A stretch of DNA of 6,334 nt, taken from NCBI GenBank assembly GCA_013817115.1, contig JACDDG010000148.1:1-6334 (forward strand). Reading direction: 5' to 3'. Origin of the DNA: Parachlamydiaceae bacterium. GTDB lineage: Bacteria > Chlamydiota > Chlamydiia > Chlamydiales > Parachlamydiaceae. Positions 4,973 to 6,334 of this stretch are shown here, piece by piece. The notes under the pieces are model-generated. The model saw only the letters and a program-made list of their open reading frames with translations, did no database searches and was not told the origin of the DNA. Made by a program: the position numbers and the translations under genes. Numbering within the stretch: position 1 is the first letter of the stretch; each line of letters opens with the position of its first letter.

Positions 4973-5263
4973 ATGGAGGCAATAGAAACCCTAACCACAA
5001 TTGCCCACTACGATGTTGAAAGCAATTCTGAACATGCTCATATTGATTCACCCGACCAACTACAGCAAATGCAATGGCTGGACTTATCGAAAGGAAATGG
5101 AAAATTTAAAAAAATTTTAACAGTTATCCTAAGCTATTTAAAAAACTTTTACAAAAATGAACATAGCTACTTAACAGACCCTCAAACCTTAGAGGGGATT
5201 AAGGCCATTATGGTATTAGTCGGAGATGCAGCTAAGAATATCGACAGCACCCCGCTCTTTTAA
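4973..5263 (+). CDS. N-terminal fragment of the interrupted unknown protein
   Basis: This 96-codon open frame is what remains of the N-terminal part of the gene at 4615 after the insertion. ATG 4973 was an internal Met codon (about residue 17 of the original) and has no Shine-Dalgarno. A short frame from the element's right end (ATG 4914 to TAA 4971-4973) overlaps it as TAATG, which could allow coupled restart if transcribed from further upstream. The segment KFKKILTVILSYLKNFYKN is a basic amphipathic helix rather than a membrane span. The last residues after AKNIDSTP are out of the original frame. It may be expressed from the element's promoter but would make a truncated product. Confidence 0.5.
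   Translation: MEAIETLTTIAHYDVESNSEHAHIDSPDQLQQMQWLDLSKGNGKFKKILTVILSYLKNFYKNEHSYLTDPQTLEGIKAIMVLVGDAAKNIDSTPLF
5236..5262 (+). other. Frameshift zone in the unknown gene
   Basis: The frame of the N-terminal fragment is open to TAA 5261-5263; the frame of the C-terminal part is open from just after a TAA at 5233-5235. The two therefore swap within 5236-5262, which holds CCCC, TTTT and then AAAAA. One inserted base restores continuity, with the downstream frame reading LLKSKTSVTQLKEYKNLNEF. The site CTC-TTT-TAA is not a good -1 slippery sequence. Confidence 0.65.
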
Positions 5264-5340
5264 AAAGTAAAACAAGTGTAACTCAACTTAAAGAATATAA
5301 AAATCTTAATGAATTTTATAACGCTCGAATTTTACAACAA

Positions 5341-6072
5341 ATGGACGAAGGCGTACTTGGAAAATGGATATTAGCCATATCCCAGCAGACTCAAAATCGT
5401 CGGGACGAATTACATGAACAGCAAGAACTAAAATCACGCACGAGTCTTCTAAGCGATGCCCCGCGTCATCTATTTGTTAACTTGGATGCTGTCAAAAAAG
5501 ACAGCGAATATGAGTTGTTTTACATCCGTAAAGAAGATGGTTCACTCTATTTCAGCCCCCGATTGTTACGCAATATAAAACTCATTTGCGACTTTTCAAG
5601 CGGAGAACTTTCGAAAGATCCCCTTGTAGATATGCCTTTATGGATAGATTATCAAATGCAATCTGCAGCAAAAGTTATTTTACAGTCCATCTACGAACTT
5701 GCCGAGCAATTTTTCCATGAATCTGTAAAATATCGTCATCGCGAACTTGTTATCATCTTGAAAAAATGCTTAATGGCACTATATCTCAGTGCAAATTCTA
5801 AAAATTTAAGTCGCGATCTTCCAGAACCCGGAGAAATGCATAAAAATTGTCGTGATTATTTTAATGATTTTCTTTCATTCCTACACGAAGCCTTACATTC
5901 TTCCGACTACCAGAAAATCATTGCTTACCCAAGTGCAAAAGGTAAAGGCATTAATAGCCTACTCGCAGATATAATTCACAGCATTTGTAGTTCCATTTAC
6001 CTTTCATTGCATCGCTTTAATGATTTTGACACAAATCTTCAAAACCTTTTAAAAGATGCTAGGCTTTTATAA
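5341..6072 (+). CDS. C-terminal fragment of the interrupted unknown protein
   Basis: From ATG 5341 this frame encodes 243 residues, but the frame is open without a stop from 5236, and the preceding 20 or more codons read like protein (KEYKNLNEFYNARILQQ). The Met is therefore almost certainly internal, and no Shine-Dalgarno precedes it. It is two thirds of the original 382-residue protein. I recognise no domain: it is rich in charged helices, lacks cysteine pairs, metal-binding motifs or nucleotide loops that I can see, and has no membrane segment. It ends with KDARLL and TAA. Confidence 0.6.
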   Translation: MDEGVLGKWILAISQQTQNRRDELHEQQELKSRTSLLSDAPRHLFVNLDAVKKDSEYELFYIRKEDGSLYFSPRLLRNIKLICDFSSGELSKDPLVDMPLWIDYQMQSAAKVILQSIYELAEQFFHESVKYRHRELVIILKKCLMALYLSANSKNLSRDLPEPGEMHKNCRDYFNDFLSFLHEALHSSDYQKIIAYPSAKGKGINSLLADIIHSICSSIYLSLHRFNDFDTNLQNLLKDARLL

Positions 6073-6074
6073 GT

Positions 6075-6089
6075 CAGCCCTTCAGGCTG
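6075..6089 (+). terminator. Small hairpin after the unknown gene
   Basis: CAGCC-CTTCA-GGCTG lies two bases after the stop codon. The stem is only five GC-rich pairs and no T-run follows, so terminator function is doubtful. Confidence 0.3.
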
Positions 6090-6256
6090 GAAGGCATTAC
6101 TACTCTACGATATATCTTAGGTCTGTTTTTTCTAAAATTTAACGACATTGGGCTGCACCAGGGGAGAGACCTCTACCGCTCTTACAGTGCTCCGCGGCAG
6201 TTTTTAATCGACCCGTAGTTTGGCCTCATAAGGGCCTACATTATGGGCTAGACATA
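6090..6256. other. Unidentified GC-richer stretch beside the intron
   Basis: No coding frame stands out. Composition is clearly less AT-rich from about 6148 to 6250 than in the genes to the left, and a hairpin with a bulge is present (GTAG-TTT-GGCC at 6215-6225 with GGCC-TAC at 6233-6239). It is the 3' flank (exon side) of the group II intron. It may be part of an older mobile element or structured RNA into which the intron inserted; I cannot name it. Confidence 0.4.
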
Positions 6257-6334
6257 ATAGAGGTAGGAATGGCTTTCACCACCCCTCCCTCCGAACCGCA
6301 CGGGCGGTACTAGCGCATACGGCTCTCCGGTCGA
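6257..6334 (-). mobile_element. Group II intron, 3' end (domains V and VI), runs off the edge
   Basis: On the minus strand, domain V is 6325-6293: it opens GAGCCGTATGCG and closes CCCGTGCGGTTC, giving the invariant 33-34 base hairpin with the catalytic AGC triad near its base. It is followed by GGAGGGAGGGG and a domain VI stem (GGGGTGGT-GAAA-GCCATTCC). An unpaired A in CCTACCTCTAT lies eight bases from the end, the expected branch point. The intron ends in AT at 6257, agreeing with the bacterial 3' rule AY. The reverse transcriptase/maturase gene and the 5' part would lie beyond the right edge, so completeness and mobility cannot be judged. Confidence 0.85.

Larger units (their letters stand above)
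4615..6072 (+). pseudogene. Unknown gene split by an insertion element and a frameshift
   Basis: Removing the 302-bp element (4629-4930) and one copy of its 8-bp target duplication joins ATG AAA ACA AAA CA to the frame that continues through 4973, so MKTKHRNSHASHSPTVMEAIE was the original N-terminus. The frame is lost again between 5236 and 5262. With one added base there, the whole gene is 383 codons including the TAA at 6072 (382 residues). I do not recognise the product; it looks soluble and helical, with no signal peptide or membrane segment, and its style recalls conserved hypothetical proteins of environmental chlamydiae. As it stands, translation from 4615 stops inside the element after ten codons (TAG at 4645). 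The coding body is otherwise well kept, so damage is recent or partly a read error. Confidence 0.7.

Noticed and set aside
4905..4973. Short ORF from the element's right end (ATG 4905 or 4914) as a gene
   Set aside because: Its first part is terminal-repeat sequence, it has no Shine-Dalgarno, and it ends at once; noted only for possible coupling with ATG 4973.
5254..5266. Programmed -1 frameshift at CTC-TTT-TAA
   Set aside because: The P-site codon TTT would have to re-pair on CTT, no standard slippery heptamer is present, and no stimulatory hairpin follows.

Overview
The window is AT-rich bacterial DNA (roughly two thirds A+T by eye) dominated by mobile-element traces and damaged genes. Only one protein gene (a Fic-domain protein) and one RNA gene (tRNA-Ser) look intact. 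The tRNA gene without an encoded CCA, the GxxExxY and Fic families, the group II intron and the style of the unknown proteins suggest an obligate intracellular or amoeba-associated bacterium. An environmental chlamydia (Parachlamydiaceae type) is my best guess, but nothing here proves it.

Layout. Positions 1-257 hold no gene but contain a strong 49-base hairpin (57-105). Positions 258-1045 form an inverted-repeat cassette: two ~30-base arms each lead into an array of AACGAT hexamers, the arrays face each other, and between them lies a wrecked GxxExxY-family gene on the minus strand. At 1151-1180 are two copies of a TTTGTCACTA-type box, 20 bases apart. Next comes a minus-strand gene of unknown function (1194-2254) whose good start and ribosome binding site are separated from the body by a one-base frameshift in a run of five A's.

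Positions 2352-4331 have the architecture of an element integrated at a tRNA gene. The intact tRNA-Ser(UGA) lies at 4245-4331 on the minus strand with a terminator just after it. About 1.85 kb beyond its 3' end lies a decayed direct repeat of the tRNA 3' half plus terminator. Between them sits the Fic gene (2528-3901), which has an N-terminal winged helix and a non-canonical Fic motif with Gln in place of the catalytic His. Upstream of it are six TAGTGACAAAA boxes, mostly spaced about 20 bases apart, a plausible operator for its own winged helix.

The right part (4615-6072) is a plus-strand gene of unknown function, about 382 residues once repaired. It was interrupted after its fifth codon by a 302-bp non-autonomous element with 22-bp terminal inverted repeats and a perfect 8-bp target duplication (ACAAAACA), and it is also frameshifted near 5236-5262. 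The element's right end carries a good outward promoter that may still express the remainder. The window ends in the 3' end (domains V and VI) of a minus-strand group II intron (6257 to the edge), next to a GC-richer stretch that I cannot identify.
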